Assembly (NCBI RefSeq): GCF_023278565.1
Contig: NC_064672.1
Span: 1-64,000, forward strand
DNA from: Colletotrichum lupini
Lineage: Eukaryota; Ascomycota; Sordariomycetes; Glomerellales; Glomerellaceae
Length of the DNA stretch: 64,000 nt
Direction: 5' to 3'
Shown piece by piece: positions 21,028-32,191 of this stretch (the stretch's first letter is position 1; each line of letters begins with the position of its first letter). The translations under genes and the position numbers were made by a program. A model generated the notes under the pieces. It saw nothing but the letters and a program-made list of their open reading frames with translations. It was not told the DNA's origin and searched no databases.

Positions 21028-23263
21028 ATGAAGATCGCAGGATTCTTTCTTGTTGTTGCGCTTGTCAGCTCTTCGGCCGCGGCGAAGTCAAATAGCACCG
21101 CGCCATCTGAGGTGCCATACTACGGAAGAAGTCCGCCAGTGTACCCATCTCGTAGGTCTTCGTAACCATTAGCTAAATTCAGACTTGTCTAACATGAAGC
21201 AGCCATTGGTAATGGCTCAAGCAATTCTGGTTGGGCCGCTGCCTATCGCCATGCCAGAGCATTGGTCTCCCAACTCACGGTCGAAGAGAAGGCGAATATC
21301 ACTCGAGGGTGGACAGGGACATGCGTAGGGAATTCCGGCGAAGTTCCTAGACTCGGAATCCCGGCACTGTGCTTTGCTGATGCACCAGACGGAGTCCGCG
21401 GTCAGGAATTCGTTTCCGCATTCCCGGCCGGAATCCACGTTGCTGCTACCTTTGACAAAGCCCTGTTATACAAGTATGGCAAGGCACTGGGCGACGAGTA
21501 CTACGGAAAAGGTATCAACGTCGCTTTAGGGCCGGCTGCTGGCCCTCTCGGGAGGGTTGCTCGTGGTGGGCGCAACTGGGAGGGACTGTCAAGTGGCCCT
21601 TCATGAATTCTCTCAAGGAGGGTGCTGCCTCGGTCATGTGCTCGTACCAGAGATCCAATCACTCTTACGGCTGCCAGAACTCTAAACTCTTGAACGGCAT
21701 ATTGAAGACCGAGCTCGGCTTCGAAGGTTTTGTTGTTAGCGATTGGGAAGGCCAAATGGGCGGTGTTGCCTCAGCCAACGCCGGGTTGGACTTGGTGATG
21801 CCGGACGAGGGGTTCTGGGGGGACAAGCTGATTGAGGCTGTCAACAATGGTTCTGTAACCGAAGAACGACTATCCGACATGGCCACGAGGATCCTCGCTG
21901 GTTATCACTTCCTTCATCAAGAGCATGCCTTCCCTGCTCCAGCAGTGCACTCGAATCTGCAAAAGGCTTACCCAGTCGATGTTCAGGATGATCACGCTTC
22001 TTTGATCCGTCAAATCGGAGCAGCCGGCACAATCTTGGTAAAGAACACCAATCATACGCTTCCGCTCAAGAATCCCAAGTTCCTGTCTATCTATGGTTAC
22101 GATGCAACGGTCAAGGCGATCCCTTGGGAGAATCCAAGTCGCTATGGCGGCGGTTACGAAGTCAACTTCGGCTGGGAAACATTCAATGGGACACTGATCA
22201 CCGGTGGTGGCTCTGGCGGCAGTACTCCCCCATATGTGGTCTCACCATTCCAGGCGATCCAAGAGCGAATTTCCAAGAATCGAGGCATCCTACGATGGAA
22301 CTTTTACTCTGAAAACCCCTCTCCGCCCTACGTCAACTCTGAAGCCTGCCTTGTTTTTATCAACGCGTATGCCTCTGAGAGCTTTGATCGCCTGAGCCTC
22401 ACGGACGAATTCAGCGACAACCTTGTGCAGAACGTAGCCGCAAACTGTTCAAATACTGTAGTCGTGATCCACTCAGCCGGTAAGTGGAATAAAGCGAGAC
22501 ATAATATCTACTGCAGGACCCTTTTGGATGCTAATGAATCCCAGGCATTCGCACTGTTGATGCGTGGATCGAACACCCTAACGTCACTGCTGTCCTTTTT
22601 GCCGGGCTTCCTGGCCAGGAGAGCGGCCACAGCCTTGTGGATGTACTATGGGGCGACATTAATCCATCTGGAAAGCTGCCTTTCACTATTGCTCGGCAGG
22701 AGTCGGACTATGGCAGCCATCTGAACTCCAGTGCCTCGGATGACTTCTTCCCTGACAGTAACTTCACCGAAGGCCTGTACATCGATTACCGTTACTTCGA
22801 TGCACACAATATCACTCCCCGCTATGAGTTTGGCTTTGGCCTCTCATATACCACTTTTAGCTTTGCTGACTTGTCCGTTGAGCTCACGGCTGACGCGGAT
22901 ACATCAGAATACCCCGATCCCAATGTGTCGATCGTGCAGGGTGGCCATCCATCACTGTGGGAAACCGTTGCAGTTGCAAAGGTGTCTCTCACTAATACCG
23001 GTGACGTGGATGGAGCAGAGGTTGCACAGCTGTACATCGGAGTTCCGGGTGACGACACGCCTATTCGACAGCTTCGCGGCTTCTCCCGCGTCTTTCTTTC
23101 AAGTGGGCAGACGCAGTCGGTCGCTTTTGAACTCACCAGACGTGATCTTAGCATCTGGGATGTCGAAGCTCAGCAATGGCGTTTACGCCGAGGAACTTAT
23201 AACGTGTGGTCTGGATCATCGAGCAGAAATCTGGTTCTGCAGGACACTATTGAGATTAAGTAG
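21028..23263 (+). pseudogene. GH3 beta-glucosidase with an internal deletion and frameshift
   Basis: Family members are secreted and remove terminal beta-glucose from cello-oligosaccharides. A signal peptide (MKIAGFFLVVALVSSSAAA) starts at 21028. Introns at 21152-21202 and 22480-22544 splice in phase. The N-terminal barrel runs to GRNWEGLSS at about 21593, then the frame changes and resumes with WPFMNSLKEGAASVMCSYQ. Family alignment expects about 65-70 residues between these points, including the conserved KH..NEQE segment. They are absent, with no room for an intron. Downstream all is normal: nucleophile region GFVVSDWEGQ, PA14-free beta sandwich, FGFGLSYTTF and a C-terminal fibronectin-III-like domain ending LQDTIEIK. 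The original reading frame stops at 21604. An assembly error could mimic this. Otherwise the gene is inactive. Confidence 0.82.
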
Positions 23264-23709
23264 CGTACTATAGTTTACTTGGTAATCAGCCCTTGAGGCA
23301 ATCTTGTCAATAATTCAATGATATGAGTACTTTATCTCATTCTTGCATCGTGTCCTGACTCTTTGTCTGATGATCTCGCTGATAGAAAAGCCTTGCTGCG
23401 TCGAGTTCATCTGTTAGGTGTTGACAGGGACGGTACAAAATAATTACATGTATTGGCATGATCAGCAAGCCACATGAATGCCTCGTCCCCTGCATGTCAT
23501 CGATGCGACGCCACATAGTTTACTGCAGATACAACCCCCCTTAGCCACGTCCGGCCTAAAGTCCCCAGGTAAGTAGATTACACCATGCGCTGACTAAGGC
23601 CAACTCATTTCTTTACTCTTCTACCTTCCCTTCCTCATTCTCTTCTTTTCACCACGGCAAGCTTCTGCAAGAGCCCTCCGGCACCACTACAAACACCTCC
23701 TACCTCAAC
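23264..23709. promoter_or_regulatory. Intergenic, 3' end of GH3 and promoter of the DUF218 gene
   Basis: A CT-rich leader (TTTCTTTACTCTTCTACCTTCCC, followed by more pyrimidines to about 23660) lies just upstream of the ATG at 23710. No TATA box is clear. Confidence 0.4.
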
Positions 23710-24366
23710 ATGCCTTCGAAATCATCTCAGATCAATGTAGATGCGGAGATCGTCTATGAATATCATCGAATGCATATGGCTGTCAGTCCTGCTAAGGCCA
23801 TCTTCTGCCTTTGTAGTCTCGACACACGAGTAGCAACACGCGCAGCACAGCTTTTCCTCGCTGGTTATGGAGAATATCTCATCTACTCTGGCGGATCAGG
23901 GAAACTTACGGCAAATCGTTTTGCGAAACCAGAAGCCGAGATATTTGCATGTATTGCCAGGGAGTTAGGGGTTCCGGCCGACAAGATCATCGTGGAGCCA
24001 AACTCGAGCAACACTGGCGAAAATGTTCGGTTCACCCATGCCCTTTTGAAAGAACTAGAGCTAGAGGCCACGAGCTTCGTGCTGGTTCAGAAGCCATATA
24101 TGGAAAGGAGAACATATGCAACCTTCAGCAAACAATGGCCGGACCCCAAAACAGTGTTCACTGTGACAAGCCCTGAACTGGGATTCGCCCAATATCCGAA
24201 TGAGGAAAACCCTCGTGACTTAGTTATTGAGATCATGGTCGGGGACTTGGTGAGAATCCGAGAGTACCCAGCAAAGGGCTTTCAAGTTGAGCAAAGGATT
24301 CCTTCCGAGGTCTGGGAGGCAAACCAGAGGCTCATTAACGCTGGCTACGATGGGCATTTACCCTGA
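23710..24366 (+). CDS. DUF218 (YdcF/SanA-like) domain protein
   Basis: A single exon of 218 residues without signal peptide or membrane helix, so probably cytosolic. The DUF218 marks are in order: a strand with AIFCLCSLDTRVATRAAQLF, the glycine turn YSGGSGKLTANRFAKPEAE (about 57-76), then VEPNSSNTGENVRFT and LVQKPYMERRTYATFSKQWP. These match the YdcF family, which binds nucleotide-like ligands in bacteria and has no established reaction in fungi. The C-terminal part (residues about 165-218) is fungal-type. The start is supported by a pyrimidine-rich leader ending TACCTCAACATG. Function is unknown. Confidence 0.85.
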   Translation: MPSKSSQINVDAEIVYEYHRMHMAVSPAKAIFCLCSLDTRVATRAAQLFLAGYGEYLIYSGGSGKLTANRFAKPEAEIFACIARELGVPADKIIVEPNSSNTGENVRFTHALLKELELEATSFVLVQKPYMERRTYATFSKQWPDPKTVFTVTSPELGFAQYPNEENPRDLVIEIMVGDLVRIREYPAKGFQVEQRIPSEVWEANQRLINAGYDGHLP

Positions 24367-24507
24367 TTAATGGCCCATTTTATTGATAGAATCTTGCAAA
24401 CCATTTTCTTTTATTACGGTTCTGAATGGAAGCTCCTTCTTAGGATACCTCAGATTATGGCACCCCTCGTTCCAAGTGTTCAATATGGCTTCCTCTTAAG
24501 CCTTTTT

Positions 24508-25875
24508 TCACTCTTCATCCGGGCTTCCAAAGTCCGCCCTTGCTTGTGATGCAATGTCATCGTCGACAAGCACTCTTACGGCAAGCATTGCCATACCCTT
24601 GGCGCACATGAGAGCCGCTTTGTGAGCTTCGTCAGTTGCAGCAGCGGCCGCGAATTTGGGATTGTGGCCTGCCACATCTGGCGAGGTCGGGATGACGAAG
24701 GCGCCGTGGAAGCTAGGCACGTGATAGGACACGTTTCCCATATCCGTCGAGGCGTTGAATGGTTTTGCCTGATGAAGCTGTATTGTCTGACCGATCGCGG
24801 CCATATCTTCCACATATGTCTTGCATAGGGTGTTATTAGCTCGTAGGTTCATGTACGTCGGCGCCCTGTAAACACCGCATCAGTAGAGTCATAAGAATTG
24901 CAGCGCTCATAACATTTACACAATGTAGTTTATCTCGCAGCCCGTCGCGGCTGCGCCTGCTTCCAAGCATGCCTTAACCCTGTTTAACAGTGCATCGGCG
25001 CGCTCAATTGTTGGGCTGCGGACATTCCAGTTCATGCGGGTATAATCCGTGATGACGTTGGGAACAGTGCCGCCGACTTCGATTACACCATGAACTCTTT
25101 CGTCTGACTGAATTTGCTGCCTGAGGAGAGCCACATTGTTGTAGGCTGCTACAGCCGCATCCAACGCGTTCAACCCTTTCCATGGCTCGCCTGCTGCATG
25201 AGCGGGCTTTCCACGGAATTCAACGCGGAACTTATGGCTTGCAATGAGCTTAAAGCCTGCCAGCCCTGAGGAACCATCTCCACTACCGCCCTGATGAGCT
25301 GCAGTTGGATGCGCCATGATGGCCGCTGCGATATCCTCGGGGGGGTTGAAAGCACCGGCATCAATGAGTTTCGCTTTACCGCCTCCACCTTCTTCGGCTG
25401 GGGTTCCGAGAATGCGTAGGCGCCCAGGGATCTTCAAGTCGACGAGTGTGCGAGCAGCCCCCAAGAATGCAGCAATTGAGGACGTTGCAATCAGGTTGTG
25501 TCCGCAGGCATGGCCGATGTCTGGTAGAGCATCGTATTCAGCGCAAACAACGACTTGACGGCCGCCACTGCCTATTTCGGCCTCGAAGCTCGTTTCGAGG
25601 CCATAGGTATGCTTTTTGACGGAGAACCCTTGCTTTTCCAAGTAAGCTGTGAGGGTGTCGTGGGCAAAGAATTCCTTGTATGCAGTTTCCGGATTTGCGT
25701 GCAGCTGTTTGTTGACGTCGTTGTGAAGAGAAGAGTCTAGGTCATCGAGGTGTGCGTTGATGATCTTGCGGGCCTGTTCGAAGTCAAAAGCCCCTTGCAC
25801 TCGTTTGGGACCCGGGTTGGCGCTCTGTTGCTCCCCAGCAGCATTAGCGGCGACCGGGGTTTGAATAATAGACAT
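24508..25875 (-). CDS. M20 family metallopeptidase / amidohydrolase (PM20D2-like)
   Basis: Two exons, 25875-24920 and 24865-24508, separated by a 54-bp intron (GTAAAT...ACAG), give 437 residues. M20 zinc enzymes cleave peptide or N-acyl bonds. Marks are AEYDALPDIGHACGHN (112-127) with the metal-binding Asp and His, GTPAEEGGGGK (157-167) with the catalytic Glu pair, and a dimerisation domain starting at FKLIASHKFRVEFRGKPAHA. The order and length match the aminoacylase-1-like/PM20D2 and amidohydrolase branch that hydrolyses dipeptides or N-acyl amino acids. No signal peptide is present, so it is probably cytosolic. It is divergently transcribed from a Zn2Cys6 regulator, with an ACS transporter beyond, which suggests a shared catabolic role. 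Confidence 0.88.
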
Positions 25876-26644
25876 GGTGATAGGATTCGTAGCGTGAATC
25901 CCTTACTCGCAGCGAAACGGTTTCAAGAAATGCCAAAGATTGGCGAGATATAATTCGAGATGGAGGAGCCTCTTCGATAAATGTTAAGTATACTGCTCTT
26001 CAAAATCACTGACTGCTCATCAACATGTTTTTAAAGGCCTAACTCCAACAAGCTCATTTGTTCCCGTCAAGACATCTCCTACGCACTGGTGTGGACGCAC
26101 TGGTGTGGAGAGCTTGCGCTCCGCAGCTGAGAAGGGGGTGCCACCCATCGGCAATCGGTGCTTCTAGCCAGCCGACCAGGAGACCCTCCAGTCTTGACAG
26201 TTTCCAGATAGGCACGGAAGATAGCCGATGGTCGGCAATTTTGGTTTGTTTCCATTCGATGAGACTTAACCGCTACTCACCACACGGTATTGCTAATGGC
26301 TAAGCTCATTACTCCGTACCTTGCTTTCAATCTGTCAGTCAGCTTTCCTTATCATCCCTTCCTTCTGCTGATATTATGAAATTCTCGTTCCACTTCCGTA
26401 TTCCCTCGTCGGCTAATTCAATCATTCATGAGTTCCAGCGGCGGCGCGCCGGAGGCATTTCAGTCATATCATCCACAATTTCCACTCGAATTATCCTCTT
26501 TTCCCCAGACGCGCCTACGCAGTAACGTTGTTCATTTGGGAGTTCGGTGAACACCCTAGCCCTCGATCCCCACTCAAGTGCTTCAGTTGGAAGTCTCTAC
26601 TCGCCGATACAGCCGACCTCGAATCAGTTGGTTAGACACTACCA
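25876..26644. promoter_or_regulatory. Shared divergent promoter of the M20 and Zn2Cys6 genes
   Basis: A 769-bp spacer between two divergently transcribed starts. It contains a perfect tandem duplication of the 14-mer CGCACTGGTGTGGA at 26082-26095 and 26096-26109. It also has a GC-rich inverted stretch GGCGGCGCGCCGG near 26439. Zinc-cluster factors commonly bind CGG triplets, so the latter is a candidate site, by inference only. Confidence 0.45.
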
Positions 26645-28519
26645 ATGAGCGCTTCTCCCTCCGAAGCCGACGGGAGCTCACCCGGCAGCACAAGCTCAGT
26701 TTCAGCCGACGGTCTCCCCATTATTACCGATGAACGGCCCCCCCTAGACGCCGCCGGATTTGTCGGTATCACCGCGTCCGCAGCAGCGGCGACGGCGGCG
26801 CGCACGGGCGAGGGTCGGAGTGGACCACGTTCGAGAAATGGGTGTTGGACTTGTCGCACAAAGAAGGTCAAATGTGATGAGCAGCGGCCAAATTGTCATC
26901 GTTGCACACGTCTGCGGCTTCTTTGCGACTATGCACCTCGCGTCAAGCTTACGAAGAGGGGCAAGGCACGCAAAGATCGGCTCTTTTCGTCTCACCCCGA
27001 CTCATCATCGTCTTCCTCGTCGGCTGGAGGAGTTGGCACGTCACTCAGCTTGCCGACATGGGTGCAGACAATGTCTCAGCTCGATCAGTCCAAGGCTCTA
27101 TCTTTGTTTAATCCGTCGGCTCCGGGGATGGGGGCTTGCTCACTTGATCTTTCGTCGGCTGATCACGAGGCAATCCGGTACTTTCGCACATCATTCGCCA
27201 AACAGAACCACACCAAGAATCCGGATTACTCGCTGTACTCCATCATGTTCGACATTGCCCAGACCGATGCTATGGTCATGCATGTGGTACTTGCTCTTGG
27301 GGGGCGGGAGCTGGAATTCCGGCGCAATAAAAATGCCGAAGAGGCGCGTGGCCCAAAAACGCCCATTCAGCATTACTCTTCCGCTCTCCGAATGATGGCC
27401 GACACCATCGGAGGTGAGGACAATGGTCAGCTGGATCTTGATGCAGTCTGTACAGGATTGTATCTCATGCTTCTCTATGAACAAAAGTATGGAGATGGAA
27501 AGTGCCAGGGCTTGTCCAATCATCTCGTCGGTGCGAGTTTGATATTACAACACCGCTTCAAGGATTTACTGCTTCAATTACCGGCGCCCTCACCGGAGGC
27601 GAATCGGAAAAGCTTAGCCCTCACGAGGCGAGGACAAGACGCGAGTGGTTCCCGCCTATCACTGTACTCGGCAAGAATGCTTGTTTGGATCGCGCTACAT
27701 GATGCCGCTGCCGCTTCATACGGCCTTGGCGGACAACTCAACTGCGCCCTCCACAAAATCATGGGTGCCCTCGATGGCCAAGTTAGCAGTGGAATATCCA
27801 GCCCGTTTCAACCGCTCGACGCCTTCGAGAGGTTACACCGTTTCTCCAATCCACTTTACCGGAGTATGTGGGCTGATTCATACCCCCAAGCGGAGCTTCT
27901 CGACGACGTGGAGAATAGGAATGTTTATGCTCTTTTGGGAGCATGCGGCCAATTGCGCTTTATGATTGCTCAGCTCGCTAATCTCATACATGAAGATGAT
28001 GCCTCGCAGCAACACCGCGTCATGGCTGTCGATATGACCATTCAACAAGTGGGTTGGAAATTCACCGAACTACTGGAGGTCGCAGCAGAGCTTTCCATCA
28101 GCACGAATAACTCACATCGGCTAGTAGCCAACATTCGCGGCATTGTACCTCACTATCATGCCGTCGTTCTTGAATTTCTTCGTTTGACGCGATTTGATGC
28201 CACGCCAATGCTCTCAGCTCGTCAACGAAACGCTTTGCGAGAAATCATGAATCTGGCTTTCCAGGCCTTCAAGCATGAAGGCGATGAGGCCATGGCACGC
28301 ATTGCGTGGCCACTCTTCATGGTTGCTCTGGAGACAGACGACTTACTGCACCGCGAATGGGTTATCAGCCGCTTTCAGGCTATGAGTCGGTTCAGTAAGA
28401 ACCTCGACAGGGCCCATGTCTTTCTCAAGGACATCATAGAGATGCAGAACAATCTTGCGAGACGGGTAGACGTTCGTGAGCGTTTCCAATCCGGCGAAGT
28501 GGGCCTCTTTGTTATCTGA
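26645..28519 (+). CDS. Zn2Cys6 transcription factor (intact)
   Basis: A single exon of 624 residues. An Ala/Ser-rich N-terminus leads to the zinc cluster RNGCWTCRTKKVKCDEQRPN with Cys67, 70, 77, 84, 87 and 94 (CX2CX6CX6CX2CX6C). A basic run KLTKRGKARKDR and a Ser-rich linker follow. The rest resembles the fungal-specific factor domain 2 type (PF11951-like), with YYRTS-like IRYFRTSFAKQNHTKNPDYS, helical repeats and the C-terminal FLKDIIEMQNNLARRV. A nuclear regulator is expected. Its position between the M20 gene and the ACS transporter suggests it controls them. No internal stop or intron is needed. Confidence 0.9.
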   Translation: MSASPSEADGSSPGSTSSVSADGLPIITDERPPLDAAGFVGITASAAAATAARTGEGRSGPRSRNGCWTCRTKKVKCDEQRPNCHRCTRLRLLCDYAPRVKLTKRGKARKDRLFSSHPDSSSSSSSAGGVGTSLSLPTWVQTMSQLDQSKALSLFNPSAPGMGACSLDLSSADHEAIRYFRTSFAKQNHTKNPDYSLYSIMFDIAQTDAMVMHVVLALGGRELEFRRNKNAEEARGPKTPIQHYSSALRMMADTIGGEDNGQLDLDAVCTGLYLMLLYEQKYGDGKCQGLSNHLVGASLILQHRFKDLLLQLPAPSPEANRKSLALTRRGQDASGSRLSLYSARMLVWIALHDAAAASYGLGGQLNCALHKIMGALDGQVSSGISSPFQPLDAFERLHRFSNPLYRSMWADSYPQAELLDDVENRNVYALLGACGQLRFMIAQLANLIHEDDASQQHRVMAVDMTIQQVGWKFTELLEVAAELSISTNNSHRLVANIRGIVPHYHAVVLEFLRLTRFDATPMLSARQRNALREIMNLAFQAFKHEGDEAMARIAWPLFMVALETDDLLHREWVISRFQAMSRFSKNLDRAHVFLKDIIEMQNNLARRVDVRERFQSGEVGLFVI

Positions 28520-29082
28520 GCCACCAGTATGAGTTCGGTGTTTGTCCGGTTCCCCCAAGCAGGCTTGAGTAGCGTCGACGGCCGCGATAGCCATGTCCCT
28601 TCAAAACTAGAGTCCGGCATTTTTCCCCGCATCGTTGGAACATGACATGGGCCGGCACGGCGGATATGTGGATCGGCTAATGTCCATGCCCCCAGAGCTG
28701 CGTCGGCTATCAGTGACAAGTTGATCAGCCACTAGTCAGAGGCATCGTATTGGAACACGACTTCCGGCCAGACAGCTGTTGGTTCCGCGATGACTTTACT
28801 ATCAACCCCACAATATCATCGCAAGTGGCCAATTCCGGCACTTTCATGAGGCTTTGACCGAGGCCGCACTGCCATCTGAGTGAACAGGGCTGCGCCAATT
28901 GCGTCTAAGCTTGAACTGATTGGAACGACGAGCTTCCAGAAGGCAACGCATAAATAGCATGACCTTGTTCGCTTATCGAACTTGCTTTCTCACTAAAGTT
29001 CACGGGGGCTCTCATCGTTAACCTCCTGCAGAATTGCGTATTCTCCTTTACCGCTCGCGATTCATTCATCCTTACCTTCAAT
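28520..29082. other. Intergenic, promoter of the ACS transporter
   Basis: No gene supported. Several CGG/CCG triplets occur (for example CCGGCACGGCGGATATG near 28650), which could serve a zinc-cluster factor. A CT-rich leader runs into the ATG at 29083. Confidence 0.4.
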
Positions 29083-30794
29083 ATGTCAGAGAAAGGTGGC
29101 AAGCCTCATCTAGGCTTAGGCCCAGCCGATGAGACATTGAAAGATATTGGCGAAGGCACCACCTCGATCCGAGGTCTGGCTTACGGCGAAGACAAGAGGA
29201 TTCTCCGAAGGATCGATTTATGGTAATTACGGAGTCCTCAATCAACCTCTCCTAGGCCGAAATATATCCTAATTCCAAGCCACAGTCTTTTACCAGTAAT
29301 GGCCATGTCGTACCTTTTCCAATTTCTTGACAAATCTGCTCTTAGCTACACGGCTATCATGGGCTTACGGGATGACTTGCATCTAAATGGGTCCGAGTAC
29401 TCTTGGGCAAGTAGTATCTACTACTTTGGTTACCTTATTGCTTCGTACCCTGCAGGAGTCATGATGGTCAGACTTCCTGTCGGCAAGATGATTGCGGTCT
29501 CGGTGTGAGCACTTTTCCCTAGCCGACGAAGCTAAGATGCACGACTGACCTGCAAAGTCTTGCTTGGGGAATTATTCTTATGATCACTGCGCTTTGCTCC
29601 AAGGCTGGTGGTTTACTGGCAAACAGAATCATGCTGGGTGTTTCCGAAGCCGCCATCGCGCCAGGCCTCAGTATCGTTATCTCCATGTGGTACAAACGCT
29701 CAGAGCAGCCTCTACGACATGGCGCCTGGTTCCTTGGCAACACTGTTGCCGGCATCTTCGGGGGAGTTGTTGCCTATGCTATCGGTCACGTTGATAGTAT
29801 AGCTCCATGGAAGGTATCTACTTCATCTACAATCCGCCAGCGAATAAGTTGCTGATTCCTGCGAGTACAGGCCGTCTTTCTTATCTTTGGCGGAATCACT
29901 ACAGCCTGGTCATTTGCAATTTTTTTCCTCTTACCTGACACGCCGATGAAGGCTCGATTTCTCAGCGAAGCTGATCGTATCAAGGCCATTGAGCGTGTCG
30001 AGGAAAACATGACGGGAATCAAAAGTGACATGTTCAAGTTGTATCAGTGCGTGGAGGCCTTGACCGACATCAAAGCTTGGCTACTCTTCGGCATTCAGAT
30101 CAGTGCCCAGATTGCCAATGGTGGCGTCCATGGGTTCGGATCCATCGTTATCAAAGGAATGGGCTTCAGCACTCTCAACACCCTCCTTGTGCAGATGCTG
30201 GGGTCGGTCTTTCAGCTCATATTTGTCTTGATGGCCACTGGAGGAAGCACCTACTTCCGCAATAGTCGCACCTATTGGATGGCACTAAACCTTGCCATCT
30301 CTATCGCTGGTGCTGCTATGGTTCGCCAGATACAATCAGAACTCAAGTGGGCACGGTTTATGGGGTACTGCCTGACGATCGCGTACAGTGCCAATTTCCC
30401 CATGATCCTGTCCATGTCTTCTGGAAACTTTGGCGGATTCACCAAAAAGACTACAGTGAATGCGATGGTACGTATGACATTCCCATTGTCAGTGGGTCTG
30501 AGACTGATTTGAGTTCAACAGATTTTCATCGCCTACTGTGCTGGTAACATCATCGGTCCGCAACTATTCTTCGAGTGGGAAGCACCGTCTTACAGCTCTG
30601 GTTTCTTAGCCATGTTGATATGTTATAGTCTTGGAGTCCTGATGTGCTTCGTCCTTCGTTACTATCTAGTGTGGGAAAATAAGCGACGCGACAGCATTGG
30701 AGGGGAGCTTGACGCAGGCGTTGGAAATGATGTGTCTCTGAACCTACTTGATAAAACGGACAAGGAGATTCCCCAGTTTAGATATGTCTACTGA
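29083..30794 (+). CDS. MFS transporter, anion:cation symporter (ACS/Dal5-like) family
   Basis: Five exons (29083-29222, 29286-29504, 29558-29813, 29871-30467, 30522-30794) join in phase to give 494 residues. Twelve hydrophobic segments are expected. TM1 starts LLPVMAMSYLFQFLDKSALS, followed by YYFGYLIASYPAGVMMVRLP and the MFS signature region after NRIMLGVSEAAIAPG. The central loop begins LLPDTPMKARFLSEADRIKA, a hallmark of the ACS family. Dal5-type ACS proteins carry allantoate, ureidosuccinate, dipeptides, vitamins or related anions across the plasma membrane. Together with the adjacent M20 hydrolase, uptake of a dipeptide or N-acylated amino acid is a reasonable inference. The C-terminal tail converges on the bZIP gene 169 bp away. 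Confidence 0.9.
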
Positions 30795-30963
30795 CCATGC
30801 GTCATAGGTCAGGGGTATATGTGGTATGGACACTGCTGGTTGCTTCGCAGATCTTTGTTCGATTATCAAAATCAATGCATGATCAACGAGTTCATAGAAC
30901 AAAGCATCATGTGCAGACATGGCGCAATATCTGCGGCCATGAAGAGTCCACCGACAAAAAAGA

Positions 30964-31990
30964 TTACTCCAGCTCCCATACAAGCGGTTCCTCGTCCCTC
31001 ATTGCGCGCCATTTGTTGGTCGCTCTCATGACATCCTCACAACCCTTGAGTAAAAAGCCCCATTTCTCGACAAACCTTTCTGTGACCTCCCAACCATCAG
31101 GATGCCAAGGGTCTGACCAAGCAATGATTCCCGGTTGATTAAGACAGGCATCGCCTTCTTGACAGCCCACTAAGTCAGCACAAAGATCATGCTGGCTGTA
31201 CTGATCACGGAACTTGATAGCGTTATCGCGCATGCCACCCGATGGGAAAATGTCGATCCAACATTCGTGGGGTGTCGAGCTTTGCGTGGGAGTAGGCATC
31301 AAAGTCTCTGGCACTTGACAAGGTGTTGGAAATAGTGGTGTTGTGTGAAGGTCCGGTGTGCATGGGCTAGTGAGCAGAGACGTGAGAGATAGGATATGAA
31401 TGTTGGTAATGGTAGCCCTGAAGACATTGTAAAATACCAGCGGGATGAGGTGATCCTTATACAGAGGGAGCCATGTAGTGGGATTCTGGAAGTAAGGCGG
31501 CACACGCCTTCCTAAGCGCGATTTGCCATTGTTGTGGTTGCGTGCAGGTCGCTGTATCTGTGCAAATATCACAAGCCCCTTCGCAGCGACACCTAGGCGA
31601 GTTTGGCTCTCATCTCTTTCAGAACGAGGATTTGAACAGCGGTGTGCTTCAGCTGCAGGCTGTCCCGGTGGAGCCCACTGTATAAAATCTAGACTTGTTC
31701 CCGAGCTCAGATTAGGTCGTGATTCTTTGTTAGAAGATCCATATGACATATCAGGCGTTGATGTTTCCGTCTGCCCAATTTGATGCAATTCGAGAGCCTT
31801 TCGCTTTCCTGTGAGCCGCGTCAGCAATCTCTCGGTAGTACTAAGCCTGGTTGGGTGGCCTCATACTGTAGGCTCTGACATTGAGGCGATTTTGTCTCTT
31901 GCGTCTTTCCGCTCGATCACGAAGACCAGTCCAGTCATCATCCCGGCATTGTGCTTCCGAGGAATGAAGCATGGGTGCCGAGACAATCAT
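30964..31990 (-). CDS. bZIP-type transcription factor with DUF3425 domain
   Basis: Two exons, 31990-31867 and 31808-30964, with a 58-bp intron (GTATGA...CACAG), join in phase to give 322 residues. The junction rebuilds a bZIP basic region: RDRAERRKRQNRLNVRAYRK, with the N-x7-R invariant (Asn34, Arg42), followed by KALELHQIGQ. The zipper is short, as is usual in this fungal group. The C-terminal DUF3425 domain has HECWIDIFPSGGMRDNAI, then IIAWSDPWHPDGWEVTERF and KWGFLLKGCEDVMRATNKWR. Nuclear location is expected. Members regulate stress, nitrogen or secondary-metabolite genes, but the target here is unknown. The start at 31990 is the first in-frame ATG, and Met7 is an alternative. Confidence 0.85.
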
Positions 31991-32191
31991 TTGTGGTTCC
32001 CTTTCCAAAGCATGCATTACGGAACTTGAGAAGTATGGAGCGGCTGACGCGTCAGGTTCTTTAGTCGACGTATTTCAGTCAGATGGAAGGTACAACTTTC
32101 GTTCGAAATAATCTGTATAGATAGAAGATGAGTTTGAGTGAAGGACGTTGATGGAATCTCAGACGAAATTGTTGTTGTTGCATCCTGCTAA

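Noticed and set aside
21593..21604. An intron explaining the GH3 frame break
   Set aside because: No GT-AG pair of sufficient length fits between the two parts. About 65-70 family-conserved codons are missing outright, so splicing cannot restore them.
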